From assembly GCA_016712525.1 (NCBI GenBank), contig JADJQX010000001.1, positions 62,001 through 126,000 on the forward strand: 64,000 nucleotides of DNA, in the 5' to 3' direction. This DNA is from Myxococcales bacterium. GTDB lineage: Bacteria > Myxococcota_A > Polyangia > Polyangiales > Polyangiaceae. This document shows, piece after piece, positions 53,135 through 60,686 of this stretch. The notes beneath the pieces are model-generated. The model saw nothing but the letters and a program-made list of their open reading frames with translations. It was not told the origin of the DNA and did not search any database. Position numbers and translations under genes: made by a program. Position 1 is the first letter of the stretch. Each line of letters opens with the position of its first letter.

Positions 53135-54919
53135 ATGCCCTCCCTCGCCTTTCTCGAACACGCCGGCCACCTCTTCTACGCCTCGATCGCGGTGGCGTTT
53201 CTGCTCGCCTTCGTCCGGCGGGTGCCCGCGAAACCGAGACATGGCGGGGTGGCTCGGCGCTTCGTCGGGCCGGTCGTGTACGTCGGCGCGGTGACGCTCG
53301 TCGGGTTCCTCGCGTCGCTCGCGCCGTCGTCATGGGGGCCGGCCATGGCGATGGCCCTCGTCTCGCCCCTTGGCCGTTCCAGGGCCAGCGCGAAGCTCGC
53401 CGCGAGGCTCCGTGAAGAAGAGAAGACGGAGGAGCGCGTGACGGCGTTGGTGGCCGCCGACCTCGCGAAGGGGGACTGCCGTGCCGCGGCGATCGATGCG
53501 TATCGGTACCGCGCTCGCGCGAGCTTCTCTCGCATCGACGACGTGTGCGGCCCGAGCCCCGAGATCGCTCGGTCGCTCTTCGAAGAGGGGCGAATGGAAG
53601 ACGCAGCGCGAGCCTTCGAACGAGCCCGGCACGTTCACCCCGATACCCGATTGGAGATCGACGAGCTCACGGCCTATGTGCTCACGGGGCGCGGGGCGGT
53701 GGGTGCGGCCGCCCTCCGGAAGATGCGTCTCCGCCCGGAGGACACTATCGACGCGGGGTGCCTCGCTACCGCGATCGAGGCCCATGCAGGCTCGGAGGTC
53801 GAAGGGGCGTTGGCGGCCCTGGGCGACGGGTGCCCGGTCCTTCGGCTCGATCTCACGCCCGTGAAGAAGGCCCCCTCCGCGGTCTCGCCGAACCAGGAGG
53901 CCGCGCGGTGTGCACTTAGGCCGGTCCCGAAGTGTCAAGGGCCCGGCCCGTACGCACGCGACCACCTCGACCCGCTCCCGTTCGTTCCTCCGGGCGAGCA
54001 GGTGTCGTCGCGTGCAGACTGGCTCGCCCAGCGCGACGATACCGAAGGAGCTCTCGCGCTCGTAGAGCACGAGCTTCGTGGTTTGGGCTCCGCGACCCCC
54101 CTCTACGCTCCGGAGATCCGCGCCGCCCACGAGGCGCTCGTCGCGCGGCTGCGCGGGGAGTCTCCGAGCCATGTTCGGGTTCGTGCAGATTGCACGGAAG
54201 AGCTCCGCGTCCCCGTGGGTCATCCCCTCTTCGCTCAGGTGGAAGCCGACCGAAACGCCTACGACGTTGCGCGTGACGAGGCCGACCGCGAGAGGCTCTC
54301 GGCTCGCGACAGCGCCCTCGACTGGGGGTATAGGATCGCGGTGCTCGCGCTCGACGGCAAGCGAGCCGAGAGCTACTTCACCGCGAGCTCTCAGGCCAAG
54401 CGAGCTCCCGAGCCCGGGGTGTTTCGGACGATCCCCGACGTGACGCGCGCGACGCTCCTGCAGCGCTTCTCCCCCGAGGCCGCCGCGCGCGCCCTCGAGC
54501 GAGCCGATGCCCAGGTCCGCGAGGCCGCCGTTGCCGGTTCGGGCTCGCGCCTCGCTCGTAGGCTCCACGAGCTCGGGGAGTCCGGCTGGGGCACGCTCGA
54601 TGTCGTCGGTGTGACCCTCCCGGAGGGGCGGTCGTCGTTGGTGACGTTCTCGAGGTACGAGGCGCGTCTCGATTGCCGCCGCCGGGTGGCCCGAGACTGG
54701 GATATGGCTCCCCACTGTACGGCGCTCGCGCTCGTCCGGGCGCTCGGGGCGCGCCATCGCGTGGCTCGCGCCGTAGGGGATGCCGACACCGTACGCGACT
54801 CCGGAGAAGCGCTGGACCGACTCCTCTCTCATGGCGGTGGCAAGTGGCTGACGAACCAGCCCCAGGCGATCGTGCTCGCGCACGCGGATCGTTTCCTCGC
54901 CGAGGCGCGGGAGCCCTAA
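53135..54919 (+). CDS. Membrane protein with large helical soluble region
   Basis: 594 residues from ATG 53135, 16 bases after the protease stop. Two membrane helices lie near the N-terminus (FYASIAVAFLLAFV, VVYVGAVTLVGFLASLAP). The rest is soluble and helical, with pairs that look TPR-like (ARSLFEEGRMEDAARAFERARHVHPD, then RLEIDELTAYVLTGRGAVG). The C-terminus lacks known domains. It probably follows the protease in one transcript, so a role in its export or control is possible but unproved. Confidence 0.65.
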   Translation: MPSLAFLEHAGHLFYASIAVAFLLAFVRRVPAKPRHGGVARRFVGPVVYVGAVTLVGFLASLAPSSWGPAMAMALVSPLGRSRASAKLAARLREEEKTEERVTALVAADLAKGDCRAAAIDAYRYRARASFSRIDDVCGPSPEIARSLFEEGRMEDAARAFERARHVHPDTRLEIDELTAYVLTGRGAVGAAALRKMRLRPEDTIDAGCLATAIEAHAGSEVEGALAALGDGCPVLRLDLTPVKKAPSAVSPNQEAARCALRPVPKCQGPGPYARDHLDPLPFVPPGEQVSSRADWLAQRDDTEGALALVEHELRGLGSATPLYAPEIRAAHEALVARLRGESPSHVRVRADCTEELRVPVGHPLFAQVEADRNAYDVARDEADRERLSARDSALDWGYRIAVLALDGKRAESYFTASSQAKRAPEPGVFRTIPDVTRATLLQRFSPEAAARALERADAQVREAAVAGSGSRLARRLHELGESGWGTLDVVGVTLPEGRSSLVTFSRYEARLDCRRRVARDWDMAPHCTALALVRALGARHRVARAVGDADTVRDSGEALDRLLSHGGGKWLTNQPQAIVLAHADRFLAEAREP

Positions 54920-54962
54920 TTCACGCGACGCTCCGGCTCGCACCTCGCCGACACAGAAGCGC

Positions 54963-56606
54963 CTACCGCGCCGAGAACGCGAAGTGGGGCGCGTACACGT
55001 AGACCGCGCCATTCGCCCAGAGGGTCTCGGGGCAGCCGAGGGCGCGAACCGCGCTCGACCTCGGGTCGATGGTGAGCTTGACCTGCGTCTTCGCCGCGTT
55101 CACGTACTCTCCCGAGAGAAACTCGAGCCCTTTGCCCGCGGCGAGCGCACACTTCTTTCCGTCGCTCAGCGTCGACGAGTCGACGTTCTCGGCCTTGAGG
55201 ACGGTGTTCGCCGAGGCCTTGGCCGTCCCCTCTCCGCGGACCGGGAACCCGTCGGTCACCGGGGCTCCGGAGGAGCTCGCGAAGTTGGGGGCGAGCGCGG
55301 GCACGATCTTGGCGAATGCCGACTGGGTGGCCGTGTTTGCCGCGCCGAGGCTCGGCGCGTGGGCGCTCGTGATGATGACGAACTCGCGACCTCCGTCGTA
55401 ACCGGGGAGGCACGCGTAGGTCGCCATGACGATCTCGGCGACGCCCCGAGTCCGGCTCACGCCGGCGCCGAGCTTGTGGGCGACACGCCACTTGCCGCCC
55501 GTCACGCGGTCGAGGATCTCTTTCGCGGCGCGGTTTTGCTCGCCCCCGAACGCGTTGGGCCGACCGAGGCTCACTCCGGGGAGGAGCCCCTGGAGCAGAT
55601 AGACGGACTCGCCAGCGATCATGCCGCCAATCTCGCCGTTGCGCGTCAAGTTGCCGTAGAGGAGCGCGCGGACGTCTTCGGCCTGGATGGTGCCGTTGAA
55701 GCCCGGGAGACGCGTCGTCGGGTCGGTCTCGAACTGCGTGAGGCGCTTCAGCCACTCGCCCTGCGCGAGGGCCGACATCGTCTTATCTCCCGTAATGCCG
55801 TTTTCGATGCGCCCCATTCGGGTCGTCGAGCGGCCGTCGGCCGAGGTCCAGTTGAGGCTACCCTCGTTGAACGAGAAGGCGCCGTAGCCACCGCGGAAGT
55901 TGCTGCGGTCGGACAGGCGGAGCCACCTGTCGTGCATGAGGTCGGTCAGGTAGTCGGCGCCGGCCACGCGAAAGAAGTAGTTCGACATGCCATTCGAGCC
56001 GTCGACTCCGCTCGAGCCGCCCCCGGGGGCGCTGCCCTTCGCCGCGTAGGTGTGCACGGCGGTGGTCATGTCGCCGAGGTTCACGTTGCCGACCGTGCCG
56101 TCGCCGCCGACCTTGCCGCCGCTCTCGGTGCGCGCGCGCGCCATGGCGCCCGAGATGGCCATGAACTTGCTGGAGCTCCACGGCTCGTACACCGTGTTCT
56201 GCTTGCCGTTGCTCAAGTAGAGATAGTGAGGCACGCCGCCGACACGGCGAATGTCGATGACGAGCGCCTCCATGTTGCGGGGGACGAGCGCGCTCAGCGC
56301 GGACCAGTCGGAGGCGATGCGGCCCTCCCACCCGTTCGAGCCGTAGCCCACCTCGGCGGCCGACTTGTACGTGTAGGTCTTGCCGTTGAAGGTGCCGGTC
56401 TTCGATTTGTCGGACACGGGGCACGTGAGGAAGCGGTCCTCGAGGTTGCCCGGCACGGGGCCGTACGCGTCGAGCCCGTGGTGCTCGTAGACCTCGTCCT
56501 CGCTCTCGCCGGCGAAGTCGCCCTCCTCGGCAGCGCAGCCCTGGACGACGAGGGCGGAGAGCAACACGAACGAGAGGGCGCCGAGCTTGTGGGTGCGGGG
56601 CATCAT
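54963..56606 (-). CDS. Lipoprotein with serine beta-lactamase/PBP-like SxxK signature
   Basis: 547 residues from ATG 56606 (or ATG 56603). Lipobox LVVQGC (Cys24). After an acidic segment, the mature domain has strand-helix EPWSSSKFMAISGAMARA with S144-x-x-K147, and a late strand WRVAHKLGAGVSRTRG with K378-x-G in the place of KTG. A middle SNY-type motif (SNGMSNYFFRVAG) is not clear. This order and spacing fit the serine beta-lactamase/transpeptidase fold. The likely role is a periplasmic serine hydrolase acting on peptidoglycan or a related peptide. It converges with the membrane protein gene. Confidence 0.6.
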   Translation of the reverse strand: MMPRTHKLGALSFVLLSALVVQGCAAEEGDFAGESEDEVYEHHGLDAYGPVPGNLEDRFLTCPVSDKSKTGTFNGKTYTYKSAAEVGYGSNGWEGRIASDWSALSALVPRNMEALVIDIRRVGGVPHYLYLSNGKQNTVYEPWSSSKFMAISGAMARARTESGGKVGGDGTVGNVNLGDMTTAVHTYAAKGSAPGGGSSGVDGSNGMSNYFFRVAGADYLTDLMHDRWLRLSDRSNFRGGYGAFSFNEGSLNWTSADGRSTTRMGRIENGITGDKTMSALAQGEWLKRLTQFETDPTTRLPGFNGTIQAEDVRALLYGNLTRNGEIGGMIAGESVYLLQGLLPGVSLGRPNAFGGEQNRAAKEILDRVTGGKWRVAHKLGAGVSRTRGVAEIVMATYACLPGYDGGREFVIITSAHAPSLGAANTATQSAFAKIVPALAPNFASSSGAPVTDGFPVRGEGTAKASANTVLKAENVDSSTLSDGKKCALAAGKGLEFLSGEYVNAAKTQVKLTIDPRSSAVRALGCPETLWANGAVYVYAPHFAFSAR

Positions 56607-56752
56607 GCCCAGGGGTAGTGCACACCCTGTACCACATGGGAGCTAGGGCGATTCGCGGGGGTCTGGGGGGGGGTGGCGGGCCGCGCGCGGGTACGAAGTG
56701 ATCCTCGCGTGGGGCAGCGGGGCACCGCTGAGGGCGCGGATCGGGCCCACGA

Positions 56753-56827
56753 GGTTTCGCGCACTTGGCGCCAACGTCGGTCGGATCGTCCACCTGGTTT
56801 CGCGCACTTGGCGCCAACGTCGGTCGG
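56753..56827. repeat. 32-bp direct repeat centred on palindrome TTGGCGCCAA
   Basis: Copies at 56753-56784 and 56796-56827 are identical over 32 bases (GGTTTCGCGCAC, TTGGCGCCAA, CGTCGGTCGG) and are 11 bases apart. Each contains a perfect 10-bp palindrome. They lie between the divergent lipoprotein genes at 56606 and 56933, and could be a paired regulator site. The rest of 56607-56932 shows no gene. Confidence 0.85.
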
Positions 56828-56932
56828 TTCTGCTCCCGTGTGGGGCCTCTTCGTGTGGGGTCCAACCGGACGACCGCAGCCTCGACTCCCGACCGATCTT
56901 GGCCGCTCGGAGCGCTCATGCGAGCCTGAGCT

Positions 56933-57268
56933 ATGGCCCACTCCCCCGAAGAGCCGCGTGACGGCGATCCCGCCGACGAAGACCGCAACGCCATCCTGCG
57001 CCGGCGAGGCGCCTTCGTGAGCGCGGCGCTCGCGGCCGTCGCGGGCGGCGCGATGCTCTCGGTCGCGTGCAGCCCCGAGCCTTGTCTCCAGTGCCCGCTG
57101 AGCGGATGCTCGGACGACCGCCCGCTCGTCGACGCGAGCGTGGCCCCCGACGCCGACGCCACGGCTCCCGACGCGAGCGACGCCGCGGCTCCCGACGCGA
57201 GCGACGCCGCGGCTCCCGACGCGAGTGACGCTGCGGCTCCCGACGCGGGTGACGCGGGCGGCGACTGA
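56933..57268 (+). CDS. Small lipoprotein with Tat-like signal and DASDAAAP repeats
   Basis: 111 residues from ATG 56933. The N-terminus has a charged stretch followed by RRRGAFVSAALAAVAGGAMLSVAC, resembling a twin-arginine signal with lipobox LSVAC. A short Cys-rich mature part (CSPEPCLQCPLSGCSDD) leads into an Asp/Ala repeat of eight residues (DASDAAAP), three full copies and one partial. This is a short surface protein with a low-complexity tail. The function is unknown. Confidence 0.65.
   Translation: MAHSPEEPRDGDPADEDRNAILRRRGAFVSAALAAVAGGAMLSVACSPEPCLQCPLSGCSDDRPLVDASVAPDADATAPDASDAAAPDASDAAAPDASDAAAPDAGDAGGD
57164..57259 (+). repeat. 24-bp coding tandem repeat (four copies)
   Basis: Units at 57164, 57188, 57212 and 57236 begin GCTCCCGACGCG. 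The first two are identical, the third differs at a few third positions, the fourth is degenerate. They encode the Asp/Ala tail of the small lipoprotein and may vary between strains. Confidence 0.9.
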
Positions 57269-57418
57269 CACGCCGCTTCGGGGACCTCCCCCGCTTCGCT
57301 CGGAGGCTTCGCGCGAGGGGGTGGAGCGACGGGCCGCGGGGGCGCGGAGCCGAGAACGAAGTTTGGGGGAGGTCGCGGGCGCGGAGGCCGATAGGCCGAG
57401 CACCCGCGGGTGGGGGCA

Positions 57419-57448
57419 CCCCTGCTTACCCCTGCTTACCCCTGCTTA
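57419..57448. repeat. Three 10-bp tandem repeats and nearby palindrome
   Basis: CCCCTGCTTA occurs three times in a row at 57419-57448, 12 bases past the sensor-kinase stop on the minus strand. Just before it, CACCCGCGGGTG (57401-57412) is a perfect palindrome. ACCTCCCCC (57284-57292) could also pair with GGGGGAGGT (57365-57373). All lie in the spacer between two convergent genes. Confidence 0.85.
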
Positions 57449-57459
57449 TCTCTCTTCTG

Positions 57460-58782
57460 CTACCCGCGCCCCAAGGTGACCACGAAGCGGCCGTGGCCGT
57501 CGGCCTCGGCGCGGACGTCGCCCCCGAAGCGCTGCGCGAGCCGCTGCGAGATCGCGAGGCCGAGCCCCGCGCCATCGCCGACGACTCCGCCCGGGCCACG
57601 CACGAACGGCTCGAAGATACGGCGCACGTCCTCGGGGGCGACTCCGGCTCCCTCGTCGTCGAAGTGGACCTCGACGGGCCCTTCGCCCTCGGCGCAGACA
57701 CGCACCTTGACGGTCGCCCCGTTCGGTGAGTGCCGCACCGCGTTCTCGAGGACGTTCCGGAAGACCCGCGACACGTCTCCGAGCGAGCCGCGCACCTCGG
57801 CGGCGCGGCCGTCGAGGGCGATCGCCACCTCTTTCAGTGCGGCGATGGCGCGCACGTCGCGGATCGCGTCCTCGACGGCGTGGAGCACGTCGCAGGTCGT
57901 CGTCTCGGGCTCACGCGCGAGGGCGAGCAAGTCGTCGGAGAGACGAGCGAGCCTCTCGACCGAGCCGAGCGCCCCCGAGAGCGCGACCTCGTACTCCTCG
58001 ACCGTGCGCGCCGTGCGCGCCGCGAGCTCGATCTCGAGGCGGAGCGCGGCGAGCGGGGTCCGGAGCTCGTGCGCCGCGTGGCTCACGAAAAGGTCGCGCG
58101 CCGCGACGAGCCCGACGAGGCGCTCGATCATGGCGTTGAGGTCGCCTCCGAGCTGGCGAAGGTCGTCGTCCTCCGCGTCGAACCGGACGCGCGCGGACGT
58201 GTCACCGCTCGCCACCGAACGCGCGACACGGACCACCTCGGCGTGCCGACGCGTGAGTCGAGAGGCGACCCCGAAGGCCACGCCCGCGGCCCACACGCAC
58301 CCGACGAGCCACGCGAGCGCCATGCCCTGGGCCAAGATGCGACCGTCGTCCTCGAGATCGTCGCGCGTGGTCGCGAGGAGGAGCGTCCGCGCGGGGCCCG
58401 AAGCGGAGACCTCGAGGGTCACACCACGCATCGGGTGGCCGTCGTGCTCGAAGTCGAACGGGGCGCGCACCATGTGAGGCGAGAGCTTCGGTACCGAGCG
58501 GAAGTTCTCGGTCGTCGAGAGCACCTCTCCGGAATCCCCGTAGATCACACCGTATTTCGGCAGCGGGCCGACCGCGTTGGCGGATGGGCCGGGGGCGTCG
58601 GTGAGGCCGAGGGCGCCGTTTCTTGCCTCGGTCGCCTCACGCTCGGCCACCTCGAGCAGGGCCGCGTCGAGCTGGCGCCGCTGCGACGCTACGAAGGTGC
58701 TCCACACGAGGAAAAACGCGCCGCCCATGGTGCCTGCGGTGAGCGCGAGGACGGCGAGCGCGGTTCTCGTGCGGAACGTCAC
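57460..58782 (-). CDS. Sensor histidine kinase of the metal-efflux locus
   Basis: 440 residues from GTG 58782, which overlaps the regulator stop (GTGA). Two membrane helices flank a periplasmic sensing region of about 115 residues: the first is LAVLALTAGTMGGAFFLVWSTF, the second LAWLVGCVWAAGVAFGV. A HAMP-like segment leads to the H-box VSHAAHELRTPLAALR (His238). The ATPase domain follows: NVLENAVRHS, DEGAGV and GAGLGLAIS. This is a complete EnvZ/CusS-type kinase. It faces the RND operon across the regulator, so it probably senses a periplasmic metal ion. Confidence 0.92.
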   Translation of the reverse strand: MTFRTRTALAVLALTAGTMGGAFFLVWSTFVASQRRQLDAALLEVAEREATEARNGALGLTDAPGPSANAVGPLPKYGVIYGDSGEVLSTTENFRSVPKLSPHMVRAPFDFEHDGHPMRGVTLEVSASGPARTLLLATTRDDLEDDGRILAQGMALAWLVGCVWAAGVAFGVASRLTRRHAEVVRVARSVASGDTSARVRFDAEDDDLRQLGGDLNAMIERLVGLVAARDLFVSHAAHELRTPLAALRLEIELAARTARTVEEYEVALSGALGSVERLARLSDDLLALAREPETTTCDVLHAVEDAIRDVRAIAALKEVAIALDGRAAEVRGSLGDVSRVFRNVLENAVRHSPNGATVKVRVCAEGEGPVEVHFDDEGAGVAPEDVRRIFEPFVRGPGGVVGDGAGLGLAISQRLAQRFGGDVRAEADGHGRFVVTLGRG

Positions 58783-59450
58783 GGCGCGCTCGTCCGAAGG
58801 CGGTAGCCCTCGCCGCGCACCGTCTCGAGGAGACGAGCGTGCGGACCGAGCTTGTCGCGGAGGCGGGAGACGGCCACTTGCACGAGGTTGGACGGGCCGA
58901 CCTCGCCATCCCACACGGCGCCGACGAGCTCTTCGCGCGTGACGATCGTATCGGGGCGACGCGCGAAATAGAGGAGCAAGCTGAGCTCTTTCGCCGTGAG
59001 CGGAGGCAACAGCACCCCCGAGACGAAGGCCGTACGCCGAACGACGTCGATCTGGAGATCCCCGGCCGACACCACCTCGGGCCTCCTTCCTCGTCGCCCG
59101 AGGGCCCGAACGCGCGCGAGCAGCTCGTCCATCGAGAACGGTTTCGTGAGGTAGTCGTCGGCGACCGTGTCGAGCGCGTGCACCCGCTCTCTCGTCTCGG
59201 AGCGCGCCGTGAGCACCAGAACCGGCGCATGAAACCCTCGCGAGCCGAGCACGGAGGCCACGGTGAGCCCGTCGCCGTCGGGCAGCATCCAGTCGATGAC
59301 CGCGACCTCGACCTCGGACACGTCGACCCCGAGCGCCTCGGCCGCGCTCCTCGCGAGCACCACCGTGTGACCGTCGGTCTCGAGCGCGCGCTTCACGAGG
59401 GGCCCGAGGCGAGCGTCATCCTCGACCAGGAGCACCTGCACGAGAGTCAC
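58779..59450 (-). CDS. OmpR-family response regulator of the metal-efflux locus
   Basis: 223 residues from GTG 59450; GTG 59441 is possible. The receiver domain has VLLVEDDARLG, the phosphorylated Asp53 in VIDWMLPDGDGL, and VLTARSE and LTKPF segments. The C-terminal winged helix ends LVQVAVSRLRDKLG...IETVRGEGYRL-type (here LLETVRGEGYRLR). It is translationally coupled to the sensor kinase. It is divergent from the adaptor gene, with a perfect inverted repeat between, so it probably controls both transcription units. Confidence 0.93.
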   Translation of the reverse strand: MTLVQVLLVEDDARLGPLVKRALETDGHTVVLARSAAEALGVDVSEVEVAVIDWMLPDGDGLTVASVLGSRGFHAPVLVLTARSETRERVHALDTVADDYLTKPFSMDELLARVRALGRRGRRPEVVSAGDLQIDVVRRTAFVSGVLLPPLTAKELSLLLYFARRPDTIVTREELVGAVWDGEVGPSNLVQVAVSRLRDKLGPHARLLETVRGEGYRLRTSAP

Positions 59451-59494
59451 GTTACACGCCTCGGGGACCTCGTGAAGGGGCTAGGGCAAGGTTC

Positions 59495-59510
59495 GTTACC
59501 GGACGGTAAC
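59495..59510. promoter_or_regulatory. Inverted repeat, likely regulator operator
   Basis: GTTACCG-GA-CGGTAAC is a perfect 7-bp inverted repeat in the 112-bp space between the divergent regulator and RND adaptor genes. Its position suits a response-regulator box that controls both transcripts. Confidence 0.6.
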
Positions 59511-59562
59511 CTTTCGAGAAATAGGCCTCCCCGCCCCGCGCGACATGGCTACGAAGGTCGCC

Positions 59563-60684
59563 ATGAGACTCCGAGTCTTGGGTGGTCTCGTCGTCGCGCT
59601 CGCGACGCTCCTCACCGCCTGCCAAACCCACAAAGACGCGCACGGGATCGAGCGCGACGTGCCACACGTCGAGGGTGAGCTCATCGTGTTCTCTCAGGCG
59701 TTCCGCGAGCGCGCGGGCCTCACGATGTCGCCCGTGACGCGCGCCGACCTTCGCCCGACGTTACGGCTCACGGGGACGGTGTCCCTCAACCCGAGCCACG
59801 TCGCCGTCGTCGGCACACGCGTGCGAGGCACCGTCCGCCGCACGTTCAAGGTCGAGGGCGACGAGGTCAAAGCCGGGGACGCGCTTGCCGAGATCGAGAG
59901 CGCCGAGCTCGGCGAGGCCCAGTCCGGGGTGCTCCAAGCCGAAGCCGCGCTCTACGCCGCCGACATCAACGCGAAGCGAGAGCGGGATCTGCTCGGTCGC
60001 AGCCTCACGACGGCCCGCGAGGCCGAGGTCGCCGAGACCGAGCTCGTGACCCGCAAAGCCGCGTTGACGGCGGCGAACCAGCGCGTGCGCGCGTACGGCG
60101 GGGGCGCCGGTGGCTTCGGGATCTTCGTCGTACGCTCTCCGATCGCCGGCCACGTGGTCACCGGGCACCTCTCTCCGGGGCAGTCCGTCGATGCGACCAA
60201 CACGTCGTTCAAGGTGGCCGACATCCGCCACCTCTGGGTGGAGCTCTCGGTCTTCGAGAAGGACCTCCCGTCCCTCCGCGTGGGCGACGACGTCACGGTC
60301 TCGCCCGCCGCCGAGCCGGACGTGCGCATCGCCGGCAAGGTCGCCCATGTGGGCGAGGTGATCGACGCGACCACACGCAGCACCGATGTCCGCATCACGG
60401 TCGACGATCCGCCCTACCACCTCCGGCCCGGACAGTCGGTCGTGTCGCTCATCGCGACCCAGGCCACGGGCAAACCCGTGCTGCTCGTCCCCCAAGAAGC
60501 CGTGGTCTACGTCGACGGAAAATCCACGGTCTTCGTAACCGAGGGGGACACGAAAGTGCGGGTCGCGCCCGTGAAGGTCGGGAGGACCGACGGCACCCGC
60601 CTCGAGGTGCTCGAGGGGCTAACGGATGGCCAAGCGGTGGCGACCAAGGGCGTCTTCGCGCTGAAGAGCGAGCTCTACCGGTAG
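59563..60684 (+). CDS. czcB: RND efflux periplasmic adaptor lipoprotein (CzcB/CusB type)
   Basis: 373 residues from ATG 59563, with GAAGG seven bases upstream; ATG 59545 would add six residues. Lipobox TLLTAC. A membrane-fusion layout follows: LRLTGTVSLNPSHVAVVGTRVRGTVRR (first half of the lipoyl domain), a helical hairpin (ESAELGEAQSGVLQAEAALYAADIN), then IFVVRSPIAGHVV, a beta-barrel, and a membrane-proximal domain. It links the pump to an outer-membrane channel. The gap to the pump gene is two bases, so they form an operon. Confidence 0.9.
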   Translation: MRLRVLGGLVVALATLLTACQTHKDAHGIERDVPHVEGELIVFSQAFRERAGLTMSPVTRADLRPTLRLTGTVSLNPSHVAVVGTRVRGTVRRTFKVEGDEVKAGDALAEIESAELGEAQSGVLQAEAALYAADINAKRERDLLGRSLTTAREAEVAETELVTRKAALTAANQRVRAYGGGAGGFGIFVVRSPIAGHVVTGHLSPGQSVDATNTSFKVADIRHLWVELSVFEKDLPSLRVGDDVTVSPAAEPDVRIAGKVAHVGEVIDATTRSTDVRITVDDPPYHLRPGQSVVSLIATQATGKPVLLVPQEAVVYVDGKSTVFVTEGDTKVRVAPVKVGRTDGTRLEVLEGLTDGQAVATKGVFALKSELYR

Positions 60685-60686
60685 CC

